Below, piece by piece: positions 25,919-35,382 of a DNA stretch of 64,000 nucleotides. The DNA lies in NCBI GenBank assembly GCA_034430175.1, contig DAOUFI010000024.1, positions 1 to 64,000 of the forward strand. The letters are read 5' to 3'. A program made the position numbers and the translations under genes. This DNA is from UBA6107 sp034430175. GTDB taxonomy: Bacteria > Chloroflexota > Anaerolineae > Anaerolineales > Anaerolineaceae. A model generated the notes under the pieces. It saw only the letters and a program-made list of their open reading frames with translations, was not told where the DNA came from and did no database searches. Within the stretch, counting starts at the first letter, position 1; every line of letters begins with the position of its first letter.

Positions 25919-26641
25919 GTGAAATTTCCGTCTATTATCTTGAGGATTACCCTTTGGACGATCGCTGCGTTGGGGTTGTTTTCGATCACCCCATTGACTC
26001 TGTCTTACTGGCAGTATGATGGTGGCAAGTGGTATCAAAAAAATGCCAGTGAGGTCAACTCTATCGATAGTATTCTGGTCAATGCCCAAAGCGCAGACCT
26101 GGATGGCGATGGTCACATGGAATGCGTTATGCTTTCCTCGGATAGAGCGAAAATCACCAATTGCGATAATCAAGTGCTCTGGCAAAGTCCAACGGGTTGG
26201 TTGGTGAAACAGGTTTTTATTAGCGATCTGAATCGAGATGACGAACCTGAAGCGAGTCTTTTAGTCTGGAGGCCGTTTTCATCGTGGCCAATCGACAACT
26301 TTCTGCCATTTGGCGGAAGGATAAAGAATTTTCACAATCAACAGGGTTTGAGCTGTCACTTGATACTAATTGGTTGGAATGGCAAATCCTATGTTGAGAA
26401 ATGGGCAGGATCTGCGTTGATCCGACCGGTGGAACAGCTTTACGCAGTCGATCTGGACGGCGATGGTGAGCAAGAGTTGGTCGGATTGGAAGGTGAGTAT
26501 GATTCACCCATGCCCGGTGGCACATTAACAATTTGGCGCTGGCGCGGCTTCGGTTTTGTTTTGGAGGATGAAACGGATTGCTGGTTTAAAACGATCTGGA
26601 TTACGCAAGATGATGAAAGTTATTTGGTGTTTGCTCAATAA
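25919..26641 (+). CDS. FG-GAP/VCBS-like secreted or membrane-anchored protein
   Basis: 240 residues from GTG 25919, or 259 from TTG 25862. AAGGG lies 9 nt before the GTG, and a TACAAT -10-like element (25893-25898) inside the longer version favours the shorter one. One N-terminal membrane helix, then external repeats with DxDGDGHME and DLDGDGEQELVG motifs, typical of FG-GAP/VCBS calcium-binding beta-propeller repeats. It lies 11 nt before a DUF3160 lipoprotein gene, so probably one operon. Function unknown. Confidence 0.65.
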   Translation: MKFPSIILRITLWTIAALGLFSITPLTLSYWQYDGGKWYQKNASEVNSIDSILVNAQSADLDGDGHMECVMLSSDRAKITNCDNQVLWQSPTGWLVKQVFISDLNRDDEPEASLLVWRPFSSWPIDNFLPFGGRIKNFHNQQGLSCHLILIGWNGKSYVEKWAGSALIRPVEQLYAVDLDGDGEQELVGLEGEYDSPMPGGTLTIWRWRGFGFVLEDETDCWFKTIWITQDDESYLVFAQ

Positions 26642-26652
26642 TTGGAGGAACT

Positions 26653-28836
26653 ATGAAAAACAAAAAGCTTTTAATCCTTTTTTCAACTGTCTGTGTACTC
26701 TCCATGATCCTGGCTTCATGTAATTTTCCGTTAAATAGCCAGACCGCAACAGCAAATTCAACAGTGACGAGTGCTTCGGTGGTTGTACCCACTGATGTAT
26801 ACGCCGAAGCGTTCGCGGCTTATCAGGAGCCAACGGTAACCCTACCCGACGAATTTGTGGGAGGGTATACCTTGCCACTTGATTTGGGGCAAGTGAATAA
26901 CCTTTCTGAGTTTCCTTTTACCGACACCCAATTGAACGCCCTTGGGCAAAATGGCTTCTTTGTTACACCGCCCTCTACTGATCCTAACGCCATGTATACG
27001 GAGTTCTACCAGGCATACGAATCACAGCGTTATGAACAAACTCCACTTTTCGTAACCACGGATTCAGTCTTCCATGTTTATCACCTGGTGTTCGATAAAA
27101 TGCTACGGGATTTGGAAACCACTTACTTCATCCCCACTTTGAAAGAATTTACCCTCACGATGGTGGATGCCACTGAAAAGCAATACCAATCTCTGAAAGG
27201 ATCCGATCTGGAAAACGCAGCCCTGCGTAATGTGGCCTTCTTCTCAATCGCCGCTTCGTTGCAGGGGTTGGAGTACACGGCTTTACCAGCAGCCCAAACC
27301 TACGTGGATGCTGAACTTGCATTGATCAACGCGCATGAAGGCACAAATGTCTCTCCCTTATGGCTGCGAGACGATCAGACTCAGGATCTACAGTTGATCG
27401 AGGATTACTCTCAATACATTCCCCGCGGTCATTACACTCGCAGCGCGGAATTACGAAATTACTTTAAAGCCATGATGTGGTATGGACGATTAACCTTCCG
27501 CCTTAAAGATGAGTTCGAAACCCAGCGTGCCTTATTGGTCACCCAGGCGATCCGGACCGCTTCCAGCGGCAGTGGGAATTCCGCGTTATCCCTCTGGCAA
27601 CTGATCTACGATCCGACAGTATTCATTGTTGGCAAGGCGGATGACCTCGGCATCTATGAATATGGTAAGTTATCAGATGCGGTTTTCGGAGCCGATGCGC
27701 AGCCTTCTGTGTTTGCCGATAAAGCGAGGTTGGAGAAGTTCATCGCAGAAGCCAGGAACCTGCCGGCTCCACAGATCAATTCCATGTGGGTGTGGATCTG
27801 GCAGGACCGCGACGATGTCACCCAGGGATTTCGTGTCATGGGGCAGCGTTTTACCCTTGATGAATACGTTTTTGGCCAGGTGATGTGGCGCAATGTTGGT
27901 ACCCTCGAGAAACCTCGTGATCTACCCAAGGCATTGGATTTCTTTGCTTCCATGGGTTCGAACGAAGCGCTCAATATCCTGCATGACATTGGAGAGTCAG
28001 ATTACGTGAATTATGATTCACAATTGAACAAGGTAACTCAGGAGGTCTCTGATTTACAGATCGATTCTTGGACGCAGAATCTTTACTGGACATGGTTATA
28101 TTCGCTTCAACCGTTGATCACAGAGAAAGGTAAACAATATCCCTCATTCATGCAGACCGACGCCTGGACCCGAAAGGAGTTGGCCACCGCGCTGGGAAGC
28201 TGGACAGAGCTTAAGCATGACACAATCCTTTATTCCAAACAGGTAATGGCAGAGATGGGTGGGGGACCCTCCGAGAATCCCCCCCATGGCTATGTTGAAC
28301 CCAACCCGTATGCTTATGCCAGGTTGATCGCGCTGGTGCAAATGACTCGATCTGGTTTGGAGAACCGTAATTTGCTGGATGAGACCACACAGGCAAACCT
28401 GGACAACCTCGTGGATGAGTTGAATTTTCTCCTGGATATTTCGCAGCGCGAGTTAAACGGTGGAACAATCACCGATGATGAGTATTGGCGCATTCAGTAT
28501 TACGGTGGCTGGCTCGAGGCAATCACGATCGCTTCGGCGGATTCCGAATCTGAGGAACCGGGACGGAATTACCTCGAAGATCAGAAATCCGCTGTGGTTG
28601 CTGATGTTGCCACCGGCATGGGAAGAGTTCTGGAAGAAGGAGTTGGTTACCCAACGAATATATACGTTGTTCTACCGAACACTCCTTACCAAGTGGCCGT
28701 TGGCGCAGTGTATACCTATTACGAATTCACTGTAACGCCAGACCAGAGAATGACCGATGAAGGTTGGCGGGCTCAGCTCGAGGCTGGCAATGCTCCAGCT
28801 TTGCCGGATTGGACGTCAGAATACATCATTCCATAG
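26653..28836 (+). CDS. DUF3160 family lipoprotein
   Basis: 727 residues. Lipoprotein signal with lipobox ILASC (Cys23), followed by a Ser/Thr-rich linker. The mature part has the look of DUF3160, a large secreted family of unknown function common in Anaerolineae: TPLFVTTDSVFHVYHLVFDKMLRDLE, GQRFTLDEYVF, LPKALDFFASMGSNEAL. The C-terminus with YYEFTVTPDQRMTDEGWRA is also typical. GGAGG lies 7 nt before the start. The stop codon overlaps the GTG start of the CapA gene by 1 nt. Confidence 0.85.
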   Translation: MKNKKLLILFSTVCVLSMILASCNFPLNSQTATANSTVTSASVVVPTDVYAEAFAAYQEPTVTLPDEFVGGYTLPLDLGQVNNLSEFPFTDTQLNALGQNGFFVTPPSTDPNAMYTEFYQAYESQRYEQTPLFVTTDSVFHVYHLVFDKMLRDLETTYFIPTLKEFTLTMVDATEKQYQSLKGSDLENAALRNVAFFSIAASLQGLEYTALPAAQTYVDAELALINAHEGTNVSPLWLRDDQTQDLQLIEDYSQYIPRGHYTRSAELRNYFKAMMWYGRLTFRLKDEFETQRALLVTQAIRTASSGSGNSALSLWQLIYDPTVFIVGKADDLGIYEYGKLSDAVFGADAQPSVFADKARLEKFIAEARNLPAPQINSMWVWIWQDRDDVTQGFRVMGQRFTLDEYVFGQVMWRNVGTLEKPRDLPKALDFFASMGSNEALNILHDIGESDYVNYDSQLNKVTQEVSDLQIDSWTQNLYWTWLYSLQPLITEKGKQYPSFMQTDAWTRKELATALGSWTELKHDTILYSKQVMAEMGGGPSENPPHGYVEPNPYAYARLIALVQMTRSGLENRNLLDETTQANLDNLVDELNFLLDISQRELNGGTITDDEYWRIQYYGGWLEAITIASADSESEEPGRNYLEDQKSAVVADVATGMGRVLEEGVGYPTNIYVVLPNTPYQVAVGAVYTYYEFTVTPDQRMTDEGWRAQLEAGNAPALPDWTSEYIIP

Positions 28837-29804
28837 TGAAGAATAAGATTATGTTGTGGGGAGCGCTGATTCTGGCGCTCCTCACAGCTCAGGGTTGTCA
28901 GAAAGAACCCTCAGTAACAATCACTTTTGGAGGGGATGTTATGCTTGCCAGAAATGGTGTAGCGTTATTTGAGCGGGCAGATCCCTGGGGTGATGTGGAT
29001 AAGTATTTAGAGGTATTAAGGTCGAAGGATTCCCAGTTACTCTTTTTGGTGAATCTTGAATCACCTTTGTCTGTGGATGTCTCAGAGGATGGAGCGAATA
29101 CCTATGACCTTTGCGCCGATTCATCACAAGCCTTGGTCTTAAAATCCGTCCAAATCGATATGGTTTCATTGGTAAACAACCATAGCTTTGATTGCGCTCC
29201 TGATGGTATGGCGCGCTCCATCCGTATCTTAACCGACAATTCAATCGGATTTGTGGGAGACATTTTTTCACCTACTTTTGTGGTAATAAACGGTGTCAAG
29301 GTGGGGGTGATCGCCGCGGAAGATGTGGCAGCTCCGGTCGATCAGCAGGGATTGCTTTCAGCCATCCGGGACGTGCGTAAGCAATGCGATTTTCTCATCG
29401 TATCCATGCATTGGGGAATGGAGTATCAGGCTGGGATAAGTGAGCGTCAGGAAGCAATGGCTCAGGCGATCGCCGATGCCGGCGCTGACGTTCTGTGGGG
29501 TCATCATCCGCATGTCCTGCAAAAGATGGAATGGATAAGTGCGGCATCGGGGGAGCACCGAATGCTTGCCATTTATAGCATGGGAAATTTGCTTAGCGAT
29601 CAGGGGATGAACAAAGATACACAAGAAACAGCATTAATTTCTGTGATTGTAAAGGATGAAAAAATCACACAAATTCAAATTCAACCCTTCGTCATGGATG
29701 TATATCGAATGGAACTTCGGTATGCTGATGTTGAAGAAGCGCAGGATGTTTTAGATCGGCTGAAAGTGGATCAATTATCAGGAGTGGAGTTGGTAATTCC
29801 TTGA
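28836..29804 (+). CDS. CapA-family metallophosphatase-like lipoprotein
   Basis: 322 residues from GTG 28836, which overlaps the previous stop by one base; only this start gives a charged signal-peptide head. Signal with a weak lipobox ending QGC. The CapA/PgsA-like fold is shown by TFGGDVMLARNG, VNLESPLS, NNHSFD, VSMHWGMEYQ and GHHPHVLQ, the calcineurin-like metal-binding positions. Known relatives act in poly-gamma-glutamate capsule synthesis, but many are uncharacterised. Third gene of the unit starting near 25919. Confidence 0.85.
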   Translation: MKNKIMLWGALILALLTAQGCQKEPSVTITFGGDVMLARNGVALFERADPWGDVDKYLEVLRSKDSQLLFLVNLESPLSVDVSEDGANTYDLCADSSQALVLKSVQIDMVSLVNNHSFDCAPDGMARSIRILTDNSIGFVGDIFSPTFVVINGVKVGVIAAEDVAAPVDQQGLLSAIRDVRKQCDFLIVSMHWGMEYQAGISERQEAMAQAIADAGADVLWGHHPHVLQKMEWISAASGEHRMLAIYSMGNLLSDQGMNKDTQETALISVIVKDEKITQIQIQPFVMDVYRMELRYADVEEAQDVLDRLKVDQLSGVELVIP

Positions 29805-29807
29805 GGT

Positions 29808-30365
29808 TTAGCCATGAATGATTTTTTCCATCCGCCATGAGGGTTCTGTTATGGTATGCCATTTCCCCTCATCGTCTGGAAACGACCAAACTCCGGGTTC
29901 TTCAGCGACAATTTGATATCCAAGACGTTTATATAATCTGATCGCGCCTGGATTGTCGCGTGCCACATTCAAAGTCACTCGTGAGAATTTCCGAGCGAGT
30001 AATGAATTTTCCACTACCTTAACCATTTTCGTTCCCAACCCATGGTTTCGATAGGCGGGTTTAATTCGGAAGGAGTATAAATAGGCTCTTTGCCACCCAT
30101 CTGAGAGTTCGGGACGGTCGCTCACGAGTTGCACGAAAACCTGACCGATCAAGCCTGCTTTTACATGATCGGCGATCCAGATCATGGATGTGCCTTGAAC
30201 CATACGTTCGTACGCGTTGGCAAAGACCGTTCGAAAATGCTTGAATTCGCCGTCCCATTCAAGCGCAGGGAGATCGCTCTTCCTGGCAGGACGTATGATG
30301 ACATCTTCCAGAGAAAAATCTGTCTCAACTTGGTGAATGATCTGTTCAGCCATGAGTGCTCTCAC
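29808..30365 (-). CDS. GNAT-family N-acetyltransferase
   Basis: 185 residues. The acetyl-CoA motif A reads RIKPAYRNHGLGTKMVKVVEN (R/Q-xxGxG/A type), and NPGAIRLYKRLGY is the classical C-terminal GNAT motif. Substrate unknown. The ORF opens at GTG 30365 in a GTGA overlap with the stop of the tRNA nucleotidyltransferase gene; ATG 30353 is the alternative. Confidence 0.88.
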   Translation of the reverse strand: MRALMAEQIIHQVETDFSLEDVIIRPARKSDLPALEWDGEFKHFRTVFANAYERMVQGTSMIWIADHVKAGLIGQVFVQLVSDRPELSDGWQRAYLYSFRIKPAYRNHGLGTKMVKVVENSLLARKFSRVTLNVARDNPGAIRLYKRLGYQIVAEEPGVWSFPDDEGKWHTITEPSWRMEKIIHG

Positions 30366-33019
30366 AAATCCATTGTTTTAAGAATATTCTCCAATAATAT
30401 TTTTTCTTGTTCTGGGGTTTTTATCTCACCTTCGATCCAGGCAGCTCGGATTTTTCGAATAATCTCACTATACTTCGGGCCGGGTTCCAGGCCGAGGGTT
30501 TTTAGTGTTTCACCATTTATTGTTGGAAGGATCTTTCGCCATATCAGGTAGTAATCCTGTATTTTTTGTTTGAAGTTTTTCTCTGAACTCGAAAGGAAAA
30601 GGGTGTAGCCGCCGATCGCAGGAACATCAGCCAGGTAGTCAGAGAATCGACTGGGTGAGAGGTCGACCAGAATATCCCGCTGCATCCAAATTTTTTGGGC
30701 TCGCTTCAAAGCATCCATCAACTGGTTGTTCAGATGGAAGCGGTTGGCAATTTCGATGCTTGCGTTGCTTTCTTGTTGGATCAGCCAGACGAGAAACGCC
30801 AATCCGGTGTGGATCGGGGTGGCACCGACCTGTTCAGGGATGTCCCATCCATCAGGGATTGCCATTTTCAATGCATTCGTTAGCGATTCGGAGTATCCCT
30901 TGCGCCAAGTCAGCAGGGGGTGAATAGCCTGGATCAGTCCCAATTCGTTTAATCGGTCGAAAATTGGGGTAGGATTCTCTTCTTTGAAAATCAGATTAAA
31001 TTCGTGTCGTAACCGGTCACCACTGACCTGTTTAATCAATGGTCGCGCTTCTTCCATCAACTGCAATGTGCGGTTTTCGATATGAAAATGGAAACGCTGC
31101 TCAAACCTAACCGCGCGTAAAAGGCGGGTGGGATCGTCGATGAACGAAAGGGAATGCAGCACTTTGATCTGCTTTTTCTGTAAATCTGCCAGTCCATCCC
31201 AGTAATCGTAAAGCTCGCCAAAATGACGACCATCAAGGCGGAGTGCCATGGTATTAATCGTAAAATCACGCCGGTGTAGATCGAGTTTGATACTCGAACG
31301 CTCGACAGTAGGGAGAGCGGTGGGATGATCGTAAAATTCAGTTCTTGCGCTGATCAGATCAAGAGAATCAGGTAATTTGCTGGCGTCTGCGTTCGAGAAA
31401 CCGAACTCTTGCAAAAGATTCTTTTTGATATCTTTAATCAACCATTTCGCGGTTCCGAATCGGCTATGAGAGATTACCCGCCCACCAAACCGGGCGTGCA
31501 GGTTTTTCGCAAGTTGAATTGCCTCACCTTCAACGACAAGGTCAAAGTCAGGTGAAAAATGGCCCAGGATCAAATCACGGACAAAACCGCCAACAACATA
31601 GATGGGAATATGTTCTCGGGCAGCTTCTGCTGCCACAGTTTGGATCAGAGCAAACCTGGGTGCGGATAAAGATTTCTTCAGAATATCCGTATAATTCAGA
31701 CGCCCGGGGACAAAAGCAACCTCATCCGATAATGAACGCAGTAGATCGGTTCGGGTGACAATCCCTACCACGGAGTGATCTTGTGGATCCACGACTGGTA
31801 TTTGTCCCCAACCAGTGGATGCCATCAACGATTGCAGTTGATCGATTGTATCTTTGGTTGTTAACGAATAATTACCGGCTTCCATCAGGCTGTCGATTGA
31901 TAATTTGAGGTGGTGTGCCATGGCACGATCGACAGCTCGCCGGGTGAGCAACCCGACAACTTTGTTGTTATCGATAACAGGGAACCCTTCATACCCATAC
32001 CGCTTGAAAGCCTTAGCCGCTTCTTCCAAACTCGTCTTAGGTGACAATAAAAGGGGATGCTTGGACATGATTTTTCCGACGGTGATTGAAGGCGTAACGA
32101 TAGCTGGAAGCGCGTCAATCAGACGGGTTTCGATTTCTTTAAGAGGTAGATTCCCTTTTGGATAAGCAGGGTCGTGGGGGGTAATCAAAGCGGAAGCAGC
32201 GCGTTCATGACCGCCACCACCAAAAAGCGCGGTGACAGCAGCCGCATTCACCTGATCTGATGTCGATCTGGCTACGATTCTAATCCCATCACGCGTTTTG
32301 ATCACCAGGAAAAGCCCGTCTGGATCAAACAGATCACGCAACTTATGCGCCACGCTGGAAACTTCATCGTCCATATTGGATCCATCAGCCGACGCGATAA
32401 GGATCATCTTTCCATGGACATCCAGGTTTTGCGCTGTAGTCATGAGCACATCGGCCAGTGCCTTTTGTTCATCAGACAACGCGGGGTTGAGGAAATCGGC
32501 AGCCAACCGAAGGTTAGCTCCAGCTTCCATTAGGGCAGCCACTGCGCGAATATCTCTAACCGTGGTGGAGGCGTAGGTCATCGCGCCGGTATCTTCGTAA
32601 ATTCCCAGGAGTAATAATGTGTTTTGGATCATCGTAAAGGATGGCAGGTGTTCCTTCAACCTTTCGACGAAAATAGTTGTACAGGCGCCGGTTTTTTCAA
32701 GGTTTATTTGCCAATCGGTATCCAGGTTCTCGCGCTGAGGGTGGTGGTCGATCACCTGAACTGTTGTTTTTGAGTTAAGCCCCTTGAGCGTGACCAAGGA
32801 TTGCGTGTCTACCAGGGTAACTTTTTGAATCGGTTCGGATGGTAAATCGCGAAATTCAATGAAAGGCAGCTCGGAGCTGTATAAATTAATGAATCGTTTT
32901 ACGTTTCGATTAAGGCGTGCAGGAAGGATCGCGATGGCGGTTTCATCCAACAACCATGCACCCAGTAATGCTCCAAGCGCGTCAAAATCAGCTTGTTCAT
33001 GCGTCAAGTTTACGTTCAT
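30362..33019 (-). CDS. DHH phosphoesterase - CBS pair - tRNA nucleotidyltransferase fusion
   Basis: 885 residues in three parts. Residues 1-310: a DHH/DHHA1 phosphoesterase (HEQADFDALGA, VIDHHP at 89-94, GGGGHERAAS). Residues ~315-430: two CBS domains. Residues ~470-885: a class II polyA-polymerase-like tRNA nucleotidyltransferase (YVVGGFVRDLIL, DFDLVVEG, RRDFTINTMAL, DDPTRLLRAVRF). This is the architecture of the A-adding enzyme of Aquifex; such enzymes complete tRNA CCA ends. The two tRNAs in this window do not encode CCA, which fits a need for the activity. Promoter TGCTAAAAT sits so close to ATG that the mRNA may be leaderless. Confidence 0.9.
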   Translation of the reverse strand: MNVNLTHEQADFDALGALLGAWLLDETAIAILPARLNRNVKRFINLYSSELPFIEFRDLPSEPIQKVTLVDTQSLVTLKGLNSKTTVQVIDHHPQRENLDTDWQINLEKTGACTTIFVERLKEHLPSFTMIQNTLLLLGIYEDTGAMTYASTTVRDIRAVAALMEAGANLRLAADFLNPALSDEQKALADVLMTTAQNLDVHGKMILIASADGSNMDDEVSSVAHKLRDLFDPDGLFLVIKTRDGIRIVARSTSDQVNAAAVTALFGGGGHERAASALITPHDPAYPKGNLPLKEIETRLIDALPAIVTPSITVGKIMSKHPLLLSPKTSLEEAAKAFKRYGYEGFPVIDNNKVVGLLTRRAVDRAMAHHLKLSIDSLMEAGNYSLTTKDTIDQLQSLMASTGWGQIPVVDPQDHSVVGIVTRTDLLRSLSDEVAFVPGRLNYTDILKKSLSAPRFALIQTVAAEAAREHIPIYVVGGFVRDLILGHFSPDFDLVVEGEAIQLAKNLHARFGGRVISHSRFGTAKWLIKDIKKNLLQEFGFSNADASKLPDSLDLISARTEFYDHPTALPTVERSSIKLDLHRRDFTINTMALRLDGRHFGELYDYWDGLADLQKKQIKVLHSLSFIDDPTRLLRAVRFEQRFHFHIENRTLQLMEEARPLIKQVSGDRLRHEFNLIFKEENPTPIFDRLNELGLIQAIHPLLTWRKGYSESLTNALKMAIPDGWDIPEQVGATPIHTGLAFLVWLIQQESNASIEIANRFHLNNQLMDALKRAQKIWMQRDILVDLSPSRFSDYLADVPAIGGYTLFLSSSEKNFKQKIQDYYLIWRKILPTINGETLKTLGLEPGPKYSEIIRKIRAAWIEGEIKTPEQEKILLENILKTMDL

Positions 33020-33025
33020 GTGTAC

Positions 33026-33034
33026 ATTTTAGCA
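33026..33034 (-). promoter_or_regulatory. Extended -10 promoter, possible leaderless transcript
   Basis: TGCTAAAAT on the minus strand with -10 at 33026-33031, only six bases before the ATG. The predicted start falls on the ATG itself, and no Shine-Dalgarno is visible. Confidence 0.5.
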
Positions 33035-33145
33035 TGAAGCCATGAAGATGTTCCGAACATGGTTTTTTTGCATCAATAGAAGGGGAGGAGTACAATTGAA
33101 AAATTCGTGGTTGGGCACGATAGATAGTGATTATGAAGAGGAAAA

Positions 33146-33997
33146 ATGTCTGATAAAAGAGTAATCCTGGCAGTTCTAGCTCATCCGGATGATGAGACAT
33201 TTGGTATGGGGGGAACGCTTGCTTTATACGCTCGTAAAGGGGTAGATGTACATTTGGTTTGTGCCACACGTGGAGAAGTGGGAGAAGTTCCCGATGGGAT
33301 GATGAATGGCTTTACGACGGTCGCAGAACTTCGGGAAGATGAATTGCGACGAGCCGGTAAGTTACTTGGGCTCAAGAGTATCGTTTATCTTAACTACCGC
33401 GATTCGGGGATGCCAGGTAGTGCTGATAACCACCATCCCCAGGCTTTAGCGGCAGCTCCCATTGAAGAGGTAACGGGAAAGGTTGTTCATTACATCCGTT
33501 TGCTCAAACCACAGGTAGTTCTAACATTTGATCCCATTGGCGGATACAGACATCCTGATCATATTGCTATTCAGCAAGCCACGGAGAAGGCGTTTTATGC
33601 GGCAGGTGACTCAAATCAGTACAAATCCGACCTCCCCGCATTTTCACCGGTGAAACTATATTTCCATACTATGCCGAAAGGTACCCTTCGGTTCGGTATA
33701 TTTCTGATGCGTTTGATCGGAAAAGACCCCCATAAATTTGGCAGGAATGGAGACATCGATCTGGCAAGCATCGCTGAAATCAGCTTTCCTAAAAATGCGG
33801 TCATTGATTTCAGAGCGGTAGCGGAAATACGAGAGCAGGCGGCTGCCTGTCACGCGAGCCAGGGTGGTACGCAAATTACCAGTGGCGGATTGATTGGTAA
33901 GATCAGGAGGTTTCTTGGATCGAAGGATCTTTTTATGCGGGCTTTTCCGCCTGCGGATCGTCACATCGAACGGGATCTTTTTGAAGGCATAGAATGA
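33146..33997 (+). CDS. PIG-L family (LmbE-like) deacetylase
   Basis: 283 residues. The zinc-binding signature HPDDE at residues 14-18 and the third ligand in RHPDHIAI match LmbE/PIG-L N-acetylglucosaminyl deacetylases (relatives: MshB, BshB). They remove acetyl groups from GlcNAc conjugates; the substrate here is unknown. GAGG lies 6 nt before the ATG. It stands alone and ends in a 13-bp terminator hairpin. Confidence 0.9.
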   Translation: MSDKRVILAVLAHPDDETFGMGGTLALYARKGVDVHLVCATRGEVGEVPDGMMNGFTTVAELREDELRRAGKLLGLKSIVYLNYRDSGMPGSADNHHPQALAAAPIEEVTGKVVHYIRLLKPQVVLTFDPIGGYRHPDHIAIQQATEKAFYAAGDSNQYKSDLPAFSPVKLYFHTMPKGTLRFGIFLMRLIGKDPHKFGRNGDIDLASIAEISFPKNAVIDFRAVAEIREQAAACHASQGGTQITSGGLIGKIRRFLGSKDLFMRAFPPADRHIERDLFEGIE

Positions 33998-33998
33998 G

Positions 33999-34027
33999 AA
34001 AACCGGGACCATTATGGTCCTGGTTTT
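33999..34027. terminator. Bidirectional terminator between PIG-L and DUF2892 genes
   Basis: A 13-bp stem (33999-34011 with 34015-34027, one G-T pair) with a 3-nt loop, A4 on the left and T4 on the right, between convergent genes. Confidence 0.85.
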
Positions 34028-34029
34028 AC

Positions 34030-34230
34030 TCATGCCTTATTGGTACGAATTTTCAATAATGCGTAAAGGGGGCAAAACCCAATCAATCCCGTGATCAAGG
34101 TGATTGCTCCGATGGCAAGGAATACCCAGCCAAGAGCTCCTGCTATAACACCGGTAAATTTTAAAATCAGCAGGACAATTCCAAGAATTACCCGGATATA
34201 TCGATCCATAGATGATTCATTTGGTTTCAT
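34030..34230 (-). CDS. DUF2892 (YgaP-type membrane domain) small protein
   Basis: 66 residues: two hydrophobic helices with the DUF2892 pattern, SSMDRYIRVILG at the start and GLIGFCPLYALL at the end. In YgaP this domain is fused to a rhodanese; here it stands alone. Function unknown. AAGGAGAT lies 5 nt before the ATG. Confidence 0.85.
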   Translation of the reverse strand: MKPNESSMDRYIRVILGIVLLILKFTGVIAGALGWVFLAIGAITLITGLIGFCPLYALLKIRTNKA

Positions 34231-34301
34231 AATATCTCCTTAAATAATCAGATTGCATCATAACCACATAGATGCATTCTGTTAAGAAAGGTGACGGGAG
34301 C

Positions 34302-35354
34302 TTACAAACGGATTTCTTTACCGCAGAACTCGCACTTGATCGTGTCCATCCCGCGCAGTACAGGCTTTGTGATCAGCCCACCGCACTGCGGACATTGGGT
34401 TGGCGCGGCTTTGGCTTTGTCGATCGCGGCTTGATCCACCGCGATGGCACGATTCCTATCAATTTCATGTGTTTTCACCGAAGTAATCAGAGATTGCCAG
34501 GCTGTACAATCCTCATAGAAAATATGCAACAGGGCGGTTGCCGCGAAATTACCAGCTGCGAATTTCAGGCTCAACATATCCTGATTTTTCATTACCCCTT
34601 GTTTAAAACCTTTGACTTCTTCGATGGAAATTGCGGGTACTTCAAAGAGCAATTGCTGAATTTTCTGCCTTTCAGTGGTTACGAATAAAACCTTCTTGGT
34701 CGCGACTTCTTCATTTTGTTCGAAGATCAATCGCTGATCCGTCAGGAACAGGATGCCTTCAGGATCATTTTTCTCTTCTTTTCCAGATTTACACCAGACC
34801 GCTTTTACGGCTTTAACCACAGCTTCTCCGGGAAGGAAACCGAAGCTGGCTGCGTCCGCTTTATCCAAAGCAAATTCCAGTTCACTTATATCGTGGATAA
34901 ATGTATCGACTTCGCTTTTTAACGCTTCAAAGAAGGCCCTAATCGAGTCTGCTGTTGTTTCACAACGGTCCTCAAATTGGTCTGTTTCATTGCTCAGAAT
35001 CTGAACACTAGAAAGGGCAGGGAGAGCACCAAGGGCATTGAAGCGCATCTCAATTGAACGCAGGCCGGATTGAAGGATATTTGCCTGCATGGCGATTTTT
35101 CCTTCCACATCACCTTGGATGGCGGCACATCGCATGCTCAAGTCTGCCGCTTTCTTTTCGAGGAGGTTATTGAAAGCATATTTGCGTTGTCGCAGCGTCT
35201 GGATCCTGAGTGGAAGGTTGGCGGCATTACTTTGAAATTCTGTAAAAGTATCAATAACACTTTTTAGAGAAGCTACATCACGTAAATTGTCAATTTTAAA
35301 TCGTAAGCTGTTTTTTAAGCTTGCGGCTTCATTCATTGGTGTTGTTGTGGCCAT
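34302..35354 (-). CDS. Coiled coil - PH/GRAM-like - zinc ribbon protein
   Basis: 350 residues, no signal peptide. Residues ~10-165 look like helices or coiled coil. Residues ~170-290 resemble a PH/GRAM-like domain (EGILFLTDQRLIFEQNEE, LFEVPAISIEEVKGF). Residues ~320-350 are a zinc ribbon with CPQCGG and CEFCGK. I do not recognise a named family for the full length. GAGAGG precedes the ATG. It follows phoU at a distance of 28 nt, so co-transcription with pstB-phoU is possible. A role in membrane or envelope sensing is only a guess. Confidence 0.7.
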   Translation of the reverse strand: MATTTPMNEAASLKNSLRFKIDNLRDVASLKSVIDTFTEFQSNAANLPLRIQTLRQRKYAFNNLLEKKAADLSMRCAAIQGDVEGKIAMQANILQSGLRSIEMRFNALGALPALSSVQILSNETDQFEDRCETTADSIRAFFEALKSEVDTFIHDISELEFALDKADAASFGFLPGEAVVKAVKAVWCKSGKEEKNDPEGILFLTDQRLIFEQNEEVATKKVLFVTTERQKIQQLLFEVPAISIEEVKGFKQGVMKNQDMLSLKFAAGNFAATALLHIFYEDCTAWQSLITSVKTHEIDRNRAIAVDQAAIDKAKAAPTQCPQCGGLITKPVLRGMDTIKCEFCGKEIRL

Positions 35355-35382
35355 TTTCCTCTCCTACTCCAAGGTACGTAAA

